Assembly: GCA_012729595.1 (NCBI GenBank) | Contig: JAAYCU010000344.1 | Location: forward strand, 1-34,170 | DNA length: 34,170 bases | Direction: 5' to 3' | DNA from: Phycisphaerales bacterium | Lineage (GTDB): Bacteria; Planctomycetota; Phycisphaerae; UBA1845; PWPN01 | Shown here: piece after piece, positions 25,048 through 32,831 of the stretch | Layout: every line of letters starts with the position of its first letter | Position numbering within the stretch: the first letter of the stretch is position 1 | The notes under the pieces: model-generated | Databases searched by the model: none | Told to the model about the DNA's origin: nothing | Seen by the model: the letters and a program-made list of their open reading frames with translations, nothing else | Translations under genes and position numbers: made by a program

Positions 25048-26703
25048 TCACTGCTCGGACCGCGTTTCCGGCTTAACAGAGTTGGGCGTCATCGTTGCGT
25101 TCGCTGCCGGTTGATTACTCTCCTCCGCCATGCGTCCCAGATAGTCGGGAAGCTGCACGCCGGCCATTCCGGCGACCTCCTGAAGCGGGGGCAGGGCCTT
25201 GATCATGCCGGACAAAAAATTGGCGGTGGAGGAGCCGCCCTTGTCGCCGCCACCGGTGTCCCAGACGGTGATCTTGTCGATCTTGAGATTCTTGATGGCC
25301 TCGACCTGACGGCCGACGATCTCCTCGAGCTTTTCGATCATCAGCAGGGTGGAAGCGGCCCGGGCATCGCCGTTACAGCTCTTGACCAGGGCGTTATATC
25401 CGGCGGCCTTGCTGTCCAGCACTTGGCGGATACCCTTGGCCTCGGCTTCGTATTTGGCCAGAATCGCGTCGGCCTGCCCGCGGGCTTCGCGACGTAGCCG
25501 TTCGGCCTCGGCCTCGGCGTCGATCTCGATCTTACGTTTTTCGGTCTCCTGCCGGACGATGATCTCGGCGTTGAGCCGTTGTTGTTCGGCCAGATACTGG
25601 GCCTTCTGGATTTCCACTTCGGCCTGCCGCCGGGCGACCTCGCCTTTTTTCAGGGCCTCGGCCCGCTTGATGGCCAGGAGCGCTTCGGCATCGGCGATGT
25701 CGGCCTTGGCCTTGTTCTCCCCGCCGACGGCCAGGGCTTCCTGCTCCTGCACATAGATACGCTGCTCGGCGACCGCCTGTTTTTCACCCTTGACGGCTTC
25801 GGCTTCCTGCTGCTGGACGAAGATACGCTTGTCGGCTTCAGCTTTCTTCTGCCCCTTTTCGGCCTGGGCGACGTTTTCGGCCAGACGAATATTTTTTTCG
25901 CGGTCGGCTTCCGCCTCGCCGACCGATGCGGTGGTTTCCTGCTGACGCACGAAGACGCGTTTGTCGGCCTCGGCCTTTTTCTGCCCCTTTTCCGACTCGG
26001 CAAAGTTTTCGGCGACGCGGATCGTACGTTCGCGCACGGCCTGGGCTTCGCCGATGGCCCCGATCTTCTCCTGTTCGGCCACGTCGACCTTGGCCGCGTT
26101 GATGGCCTCGGCGGCGGCCTTCTTGCCGATGCTCTCGATGTAGGTGGAGCCATCGGTGATATCCGTAATGTTCACGTTGATCAGATACAGGCCGATCTTG
26201 TTCAGTTCCGGCTCGACGTTCTTGCGGATCGATTCGAGGAAACTTTCGCGGTCCTGGTTGATCTGCTCGATGGTCAATGAGGCGACGGTAAGACGCAACT
26301 GGCCGAAGATGATTTCCTTGGCCATGTCCTCGATTTCTCGGGGACTGATCCGCAGCAGACGCTCGGCGGCGTTGGTCATGATCGCCGGTTCGGTGCTGAT
26401 GCCCACGGTGAAGGTACTGGGTACGTTGATGCGGATGTTCTGCATCGACAGGGCGTTTTCCAGCGGAATGGTCATGGTCATCGGCGTCAGGCTCATGTAG
26501 GCGTAGTCCTGGATGAGCGGCCAGACAAAGGTGCCCCCGCCGTGGATACAGCGGGCCGACTGATTTTTTCCGACCCGTCCGTAGATCACTAGAATCTGGT
26601 CGGAGGAGCAGCGTTTGTATCGCGACGCCAGAAACATCAGCGTCGAGAGAACCAGAACTACGAATGCGACAATGACAAACAACCAGATAGTGGTGGCAGG
26701 CAT
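25048..26703 (-). CDS. Flotillin-like protein with repeated coiled coil
   Basis: Membrane scaffold protein of the SPFH family, associated with lipid microdomains. The 551-residue product has one N-terminal TM helix (about 6-29), an SPFH/band-7 domain (about 35-200) and a long Ala/Glu/Lys/Gln-rich helical region (about 200-440). The tail ends KITVWDTGGGDKGG, a flotillin C-terminal motif, and a final segment. In the coiled coil a 44-residue unit occurs twice (EKGQKKAEADKR with RQQE or QQQE), and a 22-residue half unit (AEQRIYVQEQE) follows. AAAGGG sits 6 bases before ATG 26703. The upstream nfeD-like gene is the normal flotillin partner. Confidence 0.93.
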   Translation of the reverse strand: MPATTIWLFVIVAFVVLVLSTLMFLASRYKRCSSDQILVIYGRVGKNQSARCIHGGGTFVWPLIQDYAYMSLTPMTMTIPLENALSMQNIRINVPSTFTVGISTEPAIMTNAAERLLRISPREIEDMAKEIIFGQLRLTVASLTIEQINQDRESFLESIRKNVEPELNKIGLYLINVNITDITDGSTYIESIGKKAAAEAINAAKVDVAEQEKIGAIGEAQAVRERTIRVAENFAESEKGQKKAEADKRVFVRQQETTASVGEAEADREKNIRLAENVAQAEKGQKKAEADKRIFVQQQEAEAVKGEKQAVAEQRIYVQEQEALAVGGENKAKADIADAEALLAIKRAEALKKGEVARRQAEVEIQKAQYLAEQQRLNAEIIVRQETEKRKIEIDAEAEAERLRREARGQADAILAKYEAEAKGIRQVLDSKAAGYNALVKSCNGDARAASTLLMIEKLEEIVGRQVEAIKNLKIDKITVWDTGGGDKGGSSTANFLSGMIKALPPLQEVAGMAGVQLPDYLGRMAEESNQPAANATMTPNSVKPETRSEQ

Positions 26704-26729
26704 CACAATCCCTTTCTGTGATAAAACGG

Positions 26730-27326
26730 TTACGTAGTCGTCTTTTCGACTACCAGGGTGTCCGCATTAACCGCTACCACCCGGACCCGCTGTCCGGTTT
26801 TGATCTCCTCGGAGCCCGTGGTAGTGGCATTCAATACGGCCTGTCGGCCCTGAAATATGATTTGCACCTTACCGATCTGGCCGGGACGAATGGTCAGATA
26901 GACATTGCCTTCCTGACCGACGGCATTATGGAGATTCATGGTCCCGCTGCGTTGGAGCGTGCCGGCCATCTGGAAGAGCTTTTTCATAACCCAGATGGTC
27001 ACCAACCCAGCCAAGACGCCGCCGCCGATTGAGTATGCGGGAGCCACATTACCCTGGCGAACCAAAGCCCAGCCGACTAGCCCGAACATCATGAAAAACG
27101 CGGTAATTCCGTGTAGCGATAAGGCTTTGAAACTCAGATCGGATTCGGAAATACCGTGGTCGACTGGCTCCGGTCCGGCATCCCCGTCGACCCCGTCGGC
27201 ATCGCCTTCCTGTCCCCCGCCAATCAGCATCAGGGCCAGCCGGGCCATGAATAAAACCGTACCGAACGCCGCGCAGGTTACGAACACCAGTTCAAGACCG
27301 CCCATCTCGCTAATAAAGTCTGGCAT
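26730..27326 (-). CDS. NfeD/YuaF-like membrane protein, flotillin partner
   Basis: The 198-residue product has an N-terminal TM helix (about 11-36), an acidic linker (GDADGVDGDAG), two further TM helices (about 72-90 and 97-114) and a C-terminal OB-fold (about 133-195) with the typical VGQEGNVYLTIRPGQIGKVQI and VVAVNADTLVVEK strands. NfeD proteins of this sort act with flotillin in membrane organisation. ATG 27326 is supported by AAAGGAG 6 bases upstream; the frame opens further upstream without a better site. It ends 26 bases before the flotillin gene. Confidence 0.9.
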   Translation of the reverse strand: MPDFISEMGGLELVFVTCAAFGTVLFMARLALMLIGGGQEGDADGVDGDAGPEPVDHGISESDLSFKALSLHGITAFFMMFGLVGWALVRQGNVAPAYSIGGGVLAGLVTIWVMKKLFQMAGTLQRSGTMNLHNAVGQEGNVYLTIRPGQIGKVQIIFQGRQAVLNATTTGSEEIKTGQRVRVVAVNADTLVVEKTTT

Positions 27327-27369
27327 GCCTTCTCCTTTGAGGATGTCCAGCATAGTAGTAGAAATCCCC

Positions 27370-27378
27370 ATAATAGCA
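27370..27378 (-). promoter_or_regulatory. Probable extended -10 promoter of the nfeD-flotillin operon
   Basis: Minus strand TGC-TATTAT (27378-27370), about 44 bases before the nfeD start. No good -35 box was seen. Confidence 0.4.
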
Positions 27379-27437
27379 ACATGTAATCAGCATGCATTTC
27401 GTCCCGGATTTTTCTGCCGAGATTCTACGACTACCTT

Positions 27438-27790
27438 TTACAGACCGGACGCTAGAGCATGGAACCGCCTTCGCGCATCCTTGCCCAAGTGGTGACGATT
27501 GTCCTTCAAGACCGCCAGGGTATGCCGGCCTCGGAAAAGCGCGGATTTGAACCATTCGGTGTCGGCATACAGGGCGTCTCCGGTCACATGGTTACCAGCC
27601 CGCGGAAACCGATCGAGGACACATTCCATCAATCGCTGCGCGGCGGCGCGCACATCCTCGCCGTGACGAATGAGCTCGGGGTAGATGTAGATCTATGGCA
27701 TCGAGGCCGTCTTCCAATTTCAGAACCATACGCCCACAGGCCAGGATACACCGTAGAATGGTCAGTTCCCCCGCTGACGCACCTTGTCTC
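27438..27790 (-). pseudogene. Decayed DDE transposase fragment with a frameshift
   Basis: Two minus-strand frames carry continuous transposase-like sequence. Downstream is a frame of about 85 codons reading YPELIRHGEDVRAAAQ, then VTGDALYADTEWFKSALFRG and LAVLKDNRHHL, the DDE-domain style of IS4-type transposases. The upstream part (ELTILRCILACGRMVLKLE) lies in another frame. The join is near 27695-27705, where the downstream frame meets a TAG. No complete start or end was found and the piece is far too short to be functional. It lies between the nfeD promoter and the erythromycin-esterase-like gene. Confidence 0.65.
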
Positions 27791-29228
27791 AGTAGATGCG
27801 CGAAACCTCTTCCACAAGCTCCCGGGGCGGGTCGGCGTGCAACGGATTGAGTCCGTTCAGGGCTTTGGTTTCGCGGATAAACAGCAGGCCGTCGTAGCGC
27901 AGCGGAATTATGCTGGGGACATAGCTGTGACGCGGCTCTCCCCCCGAGGCATGCACGATACCGATGGCTCGGTGTCCGACCGGCTCGCGCAAGGCCGGAT
28001 TGAGGCGGGCAGCCGCCAGCGGTAGGAAGTATGTGTTATGCCCCACCCCGTCCCGCAGGAATGCGTCCAGCGTCCCGTCAATGGCCGTAGTCAGTTGCAT
28101 GACGGTTCCGCCCGGTTCCCCCCAGCGCCGTCCGGCGCGAAAGCTGCCTCGGTCGCTTGCAAAACCCAGCAAGAAAACCTGTTCCTCGCCCAGAGCTTCG
28201 CGAGCCCGCTGACCGATCGTGATCAGGCCTGCCTGGGCCATGGGAGTGAACCGCGAGTCCCCGATGTGGGTATTATGTGCCCAAACGACCCCCCGAGATT
28301 CCGTACCGTAATATTCCAGCAGCCGTTCGACGGTCTGCATGAAGTTCTCGGCTCTCGGATTCCAGGATTGTGGATGTCGCTGCACGCTCTTGCGCATATG
28401 CTGCTTGGCGCGGGTGATCAGGGCAGTCTTCTGGGCGACCTGCATCCAAACCTCCGGGTTCGTTTCACGCAGAGCTTCGGCCTGATCATGCAGGCGTTGT
28501 GAAATCCATCCCAGCTTGTCCGCCCCAGTGGGCTGGTTTTGTATCACTGCCCGATAGAAGGCGTCATTCTCGCCCCGGAAGCGCAGCAGCGGGGCGAGTC
28601 CTTCCGTGGCCCGCTCGCCCCAGCCGGGTTCGAGCTTTTCGAGCGCGGCCGGTAGAAGCGCGGCGGATTCTCCCCATCCATATACATCGATACCGTGAAT
28701 CCCCGCCCGTTTCTCCAGGGGACGTTTCGAGTTCCAGGTGTGCAGCCATTCGGCCAGTTCCTCAATCACTGGGTTGGCCCACATCCATTCGGCCCAGCGG
28801 TCGAAGGTTATCAGCACTTCGCGCGCGGAACGGCCGGCGTTGTCGAGATGCCGCACGTAACGGTCGAGACGGGCGATCGCGCTCCAGTCGCCCTCGACAG
28901 CGATGAAACGGAACCCGGCCTGGGAGATAAGAGCTTTCGATAACTCCGCCCGCCAGACGTAATAATCATCAGTGCCGTGGGTGGTCTCGCCCATCAGAAC
29001 GACACGGTACGGACCCAGCAGGTCCGTCAGCGGTTCCGTATGATCCGACGATGATAGGGGTACTGCGTGCTCGGCGATGTATGCCCGCCATTGCTCCGCG
29101 ACCTCGGCCCGGGCGATGCACGGGAGCAGCAGAGCGAGAAACACCGGCGCGTATCCGGCCGGTGGCGACCCGCGCCGATTCCGGTAACGGCGGCTGACGG
29201 ACATTGCTGATTTCCTGATGAGATTCAT
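27789..29228 (-). CDS. Exported erythromycin-esterase-family hydrolase
   Basis: The 479-residue product belongs to the EreA/EreB-like superfamily. The motif GETTHGTDDYY (80-90) holds the Glu and His that act in catalysis in EreB, followed by IAVEGDW and, further on, VVWAHNTHIGD. A signal peptide (basic Arg-rich start, hydrophobic 26-39, cleavage near ARA) predicts export. Macrolide resistance cannot be inferred: most chromosomal members have unknown substrates. AGGGGGA 8 bases before ATG 29228 fits the start; an internal ATG at codon 9 is possible. It abuts the decayed transposase. Confidence 0.85.
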   Translation of the reverse strand: MNLIRKSAMSVSRRYRNRRGSPPAGYAPVFLALLLPCIARAEVAEQWRAYIAEHAVPLSSSDHTEPLTDLLGPYRVVLMGETTHGTDDYYVWRAELSKALISQAGFRFIAVEGDWSAIARLDRYVRHLDNAGRSAREVLITFDRWAEWMWANPVIEELAEWLHTWNSKRPLEKRAGIHGIDVYGWGESAALLPAALEKLEPGWGERATEGLAPLLRFRGENDAFYRAVIQNQPTGADKLGWISQRLHDQAEALRETNPEVWMQVAQKTALITRAKQHMRKSVQRHPQSWNPRAENFMQTVERLLEYYGTESRGVVWAHNTHIGDSRFTPMAQAGLITIGQRAREALGEEQVFLLGFASDRGSFRAGRRWGEPGGTVMQLTTAIDGTLDAFLRDGVGHNTYFLPLAAARLNPALREPVGHRAIGIVHASGGEPRHSYVPSIIPLRYDGLLFIRETKALNGLNPLHADPPRELVEEVSRIY

Positions 29229-29594
29229 AGTGGTGTTCCCCCTGGTCGACGAACAGTGGATTTAACACCTATTGAAATTACGGACGCCGGGCCGGAAAGT
29301 TATTCCGCGGGGACGGGGGAATGGCCCCGGGTGTTCGAGGGCGGTAGCTTGAAGGATCCGCCAAGGCTCACGAAGTCGCCCATTTCCACCGGGGGCTGAC
29401 GCCTTCGGCCCGTTTCGCGGAAATCATCCGGTCGTGCCGGGTACCGTCAGCAGGTAACACGCGCAGTATAACTCCGCGATCAAGGCCTTTGCACGCCGAA
29501 ATTTGAGATACTCGATGCATGAAAATGAGCATAACGGTATGGACAATATGCCTATCACCCGGCAACAGTGCCGCTGGACCCGCGCCAGCATGTT
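29229..29594. other. Gene-free stretch
   Basis: Minus-strand frames in this stretch have no protein-like features. I see no terminator or known RNA. A weak TTATACT -10-like word on the minus strand near 29470 has no matching -35. Confidence 0.4.
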
Positions 29595-30620
29595 CTACCG
29601 CGCAGCCAGAAACGACCGGATCTCCTCCTCGCTCGGCGGTCGGGCGGTGCTGAACCAGCCGACCAGAAAGGCAAGGTATTGGATCGGCTGCAGTGAAAGC
29701 GTAATAACCCTGCCTGCGTGAGTGATATACAATTTCTTTTGGCACATATCGTAGAATGACGCGGCCTGCGAGGCGCGGATAATCCTGATGTTCAACCGCT
29801 TCTTCCATAAACGGTATTCGCGACCGATGATTCCTCCGGGAATAAGCCACCACTGGTTTGCGTAAAACAAGGGTATCATGCATATTCCCAAAAAGATTAA
29901 CATGCCATAGATACACATTATGATGAACAGATAGTCTTTGTCGTATATACCAAGAATCAGTGACCAAAGAAACCAAGCCATTCCCATCAGAGATGTTATC
30001 ATTCCCCCGATACGCCTTATCCAGAAAGAGATCGGGGCACGTCTGCCTTTCCTGTTTTCGGAATGATCTTCATCGGTATCCGGATATGGCATCATCTCGT
30101 CATAACCGAGACGAATAATATCCATATATTCGCTTTCCTCATGGATGCCGGCCGGTTCGAAAAAGGTGTCTGATGGAGCAGGCAGGGCTGCATCCACATG
30201 CTTGGGTCCGTTGGTCAGGATGCTTGTATTCTTTGGCAGTGTTTTCAATAAACGTCGCAGTTTGCGACGCGGCGGAGGAAACACGGAGCGGTGAAAACGC
30301 TCCACGGCTCGATGAGGGTAACGGTCGGATGCCCGTGGATGCGCGAGCATCCTGCTCAGGCGATGAAATCGCCCCTTGGGGCTCTGGTTTCGTGCCCGGA
30401 ACATAAGCCATAGAAAGATGATGCTGATTAACAGAAAAATGCCGGCCATGGTCAGGGGTACGAAACCATGTCGTAATTCATGAATTCCGAACATGAAGGT
30501 CGCCATGAAAGTCGACAGCGAGAGTAACAGGCAAATGAGATAATAACTATGATGATGTACGGGGTAATAGAAGCGCTGGACTCTCGGCTTTCGGCTTGGC
30601 GATTCGTTACCCAAAGACAT
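29595..30620 (-). CDS. Four-helix membrane protein with C-terminal PH-like segment
   Basis: I do not recognise the family with certainty. The 341-residue product has two N-terminal TM helices (about 24-45 and 52-75), a hydrophilic stretch of about 110 residues rich in Arg/His/Pro, and two more TM helices (SLMGMAWFLWSLILGIY and FIIMCIYGMLIFLGICMIPLFY). The C-terminal beta-rich segment (WWLIPGGIIGREYRLWKKRLNIRII...) resembles the PH-like domains attached to bacterial membrane proteins. GAGGAAG 5 bases before ATG 30620 supports this start. An earlier ATG (30665) overlaps the M20 stop codon as ATGA and is also possible. It is the last gene of the unit starting at 32692. Confidence 0.65.
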   Translation of the reverse strand: MSLGNESPSRKPRVQRFYYPVHHHSYYLICLLLSLSTFMATFMFGIHELRHGFVPLTMAGIFLLISIIFLWLMFRARNQSPKGRFHRLSRMLAHPRASDRYPHRAVERFHRSVFPPPRRKLRRLLKTLPKNTSILTNGPKHVDAALPAPSDTFFEPAGIHEESEYMDIIRLGYDEMMPYPDTDEDHSENRKGRRAPISFWIRRIGGMITSLMGMAWFLWSLILGIYDKDYLFIIMCIYGMLIFLGICMIPLFYANQWWLIPGGIIGREYRLWKKRLNIRIIRASQAASFYDMCQKKLYITHAGRVITLSLQPIQYLAFLVGWFSTARPPSEEEIRSFLAAR

Positions 30621-30661
30621 CGTTGCTTCCTCGATCAATAGGGTAGGCTTGTATTCATGCC

Positions 30662-31846
30662 TCATGGATTCCGTTCCAGGAAACGCCGGGTCAGTTCGCA
30701 GAACAGGCGCATGCCGACGGGCAGGGCGTCGTCGTTAAAATCGAATTTCGCGTTGTGCAGAGTCGGGCAGGTCTCGGCGTCGCTGGGCCGCAGGCCGAGG
30801 CGGACGAGGACGGCCGGTACTCGTTGGGCGTAGAAGGCGAAGTCCTCCACCCCCATGCTCGGCGGTTCACCGGCGTAAACGTGGTCCTGGCCGAGCAGAT
30901 CGCCGGCGGCCTGTTCCACAAGTTCGGTCAGGCCCGGATCGTTGTGCAAAGGCGGATAACCCTCGCGGATGCTCATTTCCGAGCGGGCCCCGTGGGCGAT
31001 GGCCGTGTGTTCGACCAGATGGCCGAGCGACCGGCGAAGCTGCTCGCCGACCTCGTCGCGCATGTAGCGGAGCGTGCCCTTCAGGTGGCATTGTTCGGGA
31101 ATCACGTTGCTGGCCGTCCCGGCGACCATCTGCCCGATGGTGACGACGGCCGCCTGGAGCGGGTCGACGGTTCGCGAAACGAGGGTCTGCAGGGCGGTGA
31201 CGAGATGGGCGGCGATGACGATCGGATCGACGCAGCGCTGCGGGGCGGCCCCGTGCCCGCTTTTACCGGTGATGGTGATCTCGAACTCGTTATTGGCGGC
31301 GGTGGCCGGCCCGTGGCTGACGGCGATGGAGCCGACCGGGCGGATCGGCCAGCCGTGCAGGGCGACGGCCGCGTCCACCTTAAGCTGTTCGAGGATGCCG
31401 GTGGCGCACAATTTCCCGCCGCCGCCGCCCTCTTCCTCGCCCGGCTGAAAGACGAAGACGACCCGGCCGGGCAGCTCGTCGGCCATCCGGGTCAGCACCA
31501 TGGCCGTCCCCAGCAGGATCGCGGTATGCCCGTCGTGCCCGCAGGCGTGCATGACTCCCGGAACGGCCGAGCGATACGGCACGTCCGTCTCTTCCGTGAT
31601 CGGCAGGGCGTCCATGTCCGCCCGCAAGGCCAGACAAGGCCCGGATCGACCCTCATTAAGGACGGCCACCACGTCCGTGCCGATCAACGGCTTGAGCAAC
31701 GTGAGATTGGGCAACCCGGCCAACACGTCACGGACCTTGCAGGCCGTCTGAAACTCCTCGTAGGAAAGCTCGGGGTGGGTATGCAGAGCCCGGCGAAAAG
31801 CGGTGACCTCGGCGAGCACCTGCCTGATTCTTTCGTTCTTGACCAT
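30662..31846 (-). CDS. M20-family amidohydrolase (N-acyl-amino-acid/hippurate hydrolase type)
   Basis: Hydrolyses an amide bond of acylated amino acids or related compounds with a metal centre. The 394-residue product has the M20D motifs: RRALHTHPELSYEE near the N-terminus, ALRADMDALPI, HACGHDGHTA (metal-binding His and Cys), QPGEEEGGGG (catalytic Glu pair) and a dimerisation domain insert (about 190-300), ending with GVEDFAFY and PTLHNAKFDFND. The natural substrate cannot be told. Its ribosome site (GGTAGG) contains the TAG stop of the upstream HEPN gene, so translation is probably coupled. Confidence 0.93.
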   Translation of the reverse strand: MVKNERIRQVLAEVTAFRRALHTHPELSYEEFQTACKVRDVLAGLPNLTLLKPLIGTDVVAVLNEGRSGPCLALRADMDALPITEETDVPYRSAVPGVMHACGHDGHTAILLGTAMVLTRMADELPGRVVFVFQPGEEEGGGGGKLCATGILEQLKVDAAVALHGWPIRPVGSIAVSHGPATAANNEFEITITGKSGHGAAPQRCVDPIVIAAHLVTALQTLVSRTVDPLQAAVVTIGQMVAGTASNVIPEQCHLKGTLRYMRDEVGEQLRRSLGHLVEHTAIAHGARSEMSIREGYPPLHNDPGLTELVEQAAGDLLGQDHVYAGEPPSMGVEDFAFYAQRVPAVLVRLGLRPSDAETCPTLHNAKFDFNDDALPVGMRLFCELTRRFLERNP

Positions 31847-31853
31847 GTTGCGC

Positions 31854-32300
31854 CTACCAGTCTCGCGGAAGGTGGCTCAAGAATACGCAAAGACAACTCC
31901 GCGCCTGTTGCACGGTAATCCTGCGGGGAAGGTTTCCTTCGTGAAGCAAACTGTTACGATACTCCCTGACCTCGTGAACATACGCCAGGTCGCTTTCGCG
32001 AGCGAAACATCGTGCGGCGATACTGTCGATCAGGATTTTGGCCCAAGGTTGACTCTTGCGTCGGCAACCTCTCTTCCAATAATCCCTGAGGGTGGCCTCG
32101 AACTCCGCGAAGATCCGGATCAGGAAAGCATCCTCAAGATCGTAAATGCATTCTCTGACTTCACGGGTGGTGAACGAGGCTCCTATCAAAAGCGTGGGAT
32201 TATCCCGGCAATCCTTCAGGTAATGGGCGAGCGCCGCCTTGGCAGCTTCATACATCTGCTCGATGGATTTGATCCTATTGAAGCGTTCGCTGATGTTCAC
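31854..32300 (-). CDS. HEPN-domain protein, possible RNase
   Basis: The 148-residue all-helical product carries RNSLLH (Arg115 to His120), fitting the catalytic Rx4-6H motif of HEPN proteins, many of which are RNA-cleaving toxins or defence effectors. The preceding helix (EDAFLIRIFAEFEATLRDYW) is the style of the first HEPN helix, and VREYRNSLLHEG is the second. No nucleotidyltransferase (MNT) motif is in its partner, so it is not the classic HEPN-MNT pair. It starts at GTG 32300, overlapping the upstream gene's stop as GTGA, and ends inside the ribosome site of the M20 gene. Function is inferred from the motif only; non-catalytic HEPN proteins also exist. Confidence 0.6.
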   Translation of the reverse strand: MNISERFNRIKSIEQMYEAAKAALAHYLKDCRDNPTLLIGASFTTREVRECIYDLEDAFLIRIFAEFEATLRDYWKRGCRRKSQPWAKILIDSIAARCFARESDLAYVHEVREYRNSLLHEGNLPRRITVQQARSCLCVFLSHLPRDW

Positions 32301-32692
32301 GTGATTGAGGCCAGATTATTCGTGAGTTCAACAAAGGCATCCCTGGACCAGCTCTTCGGCCATACAACCCTGGATTCGGTTTTAAGATGCCACTGGTCGT
32401 GTGCGCGAACAAGCAGGATACGGTTCAAAGAGGGAAAGGACACAATATCAATACGGCCGTCTGCGCCGACGATATTCCGTCCCACCGGCTCGGCCACGAC
32501 ATACCCTCCGGGCGTTTTGATCGTCAATTCAGGAACAGAGTACGTCCCCAGATGCTCCTCAGTGATTTGTTTTTGCCGTTCCTGGACCAGCCACCCCTCT
32601 TCGCCGGCCCAGGTTTTTATCTCGCGCATCAGCTCGGCGACTAACCCGCACCAAGTTTGTTTCCTCTTATCCCAATCGATTGTTTCGTTCAT
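32297..32692 (-). CDS. Unknown protein coupled to the HEPN gene
   Basis: The 131-residue product is not recognised. It is a mixed alpha/beta protein: an N-terminal helix rich in Trp (WCGLVAELMREIKTW), a central strand-rich part with VAEPVGRNIVGADGRIDIV, and a C-terminal helix (FVELTNNLASIT). The charged core suggests a soluble partner, perhaps the cognate regulator or antitoxin of the HEPN protein. ATG 32692 is preferred (GGGAG about 10 bases upstream); ATG 32716 has a ribosome site too close to use. It has a near-consensus promoter 47 bases upstream and opens the four-gene unit. Confidence 0.65.
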   Translation of the reverse strand: MNETIDWDKRKQTWCGLVAELMREIKTWAGEEGWLVQERQKQITEEHLGTYSVPELTIKTPGGYVVAEPVGRNIVGADGRIDIVSFPSLNRILLVRAHDQWHLKTESRVVWPKSWSRDAFVELTNNLASIT

Positions 32693-32738
32693 CGCCGTGA
32701 TGCTCCCGATAGCCATCCTTCTTGACGTCCCAATGAAA

Positions 32739-32767
32739 ATTATATACGGATGAAATCATACAATCAA
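32739..32767 (-). promoter_or_regulatory. Promoter of the HEPN-M20 unit
   Basis: Minus strand TTGATT (32767-32762), 17-base spacer, TATAAT (32744-32739). The -10 is perfect and the -35 is good. Start of transcription is expected near 32732. Confidence 0.7.
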
Positions 32768-32773
32768 TTCGCC

Positions 32774-32789
32774 ATACATTCATGTGTAT
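32774..32789. promoter_or_regulatory. Operator-like palindrome next to the HEPN-unit -35
   Basis: ATACAT-TCAT-GTGTAT, imperfect arms with one T-G pair, 6 bases upstream of the -35 box. It resembles the palindrome at 20074-20090 (ATACACT-TAT-AGTGTAT). Confidence 0.35.
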
Positions 32790-32831
32790 CAACAAAATTA
32801 TCGTGTGACTGGCTGAACAGAACAAACAAGT

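Noticed and set aside
27459-28025. Plus-strand open frame of 188 codons across the transposase relic and the esterase-like gene
   Set aside because: It lies opposite two better supported minus-strand reading frames and shows no family resemblance.
29368-29976. Minus-strand open frame of 202 codons downstream of and overlapping the membrane protein
   Set aside because: More than half overlaps the membrane protein gene in another frame, and the rest has no protein-like features.
31854-32692. Classic HEPN-MNT toxin-antitoxin pair
   Set aside because: The partner protein lacks the GSxxxGxxSDxD nucleotidyltransferase motif.
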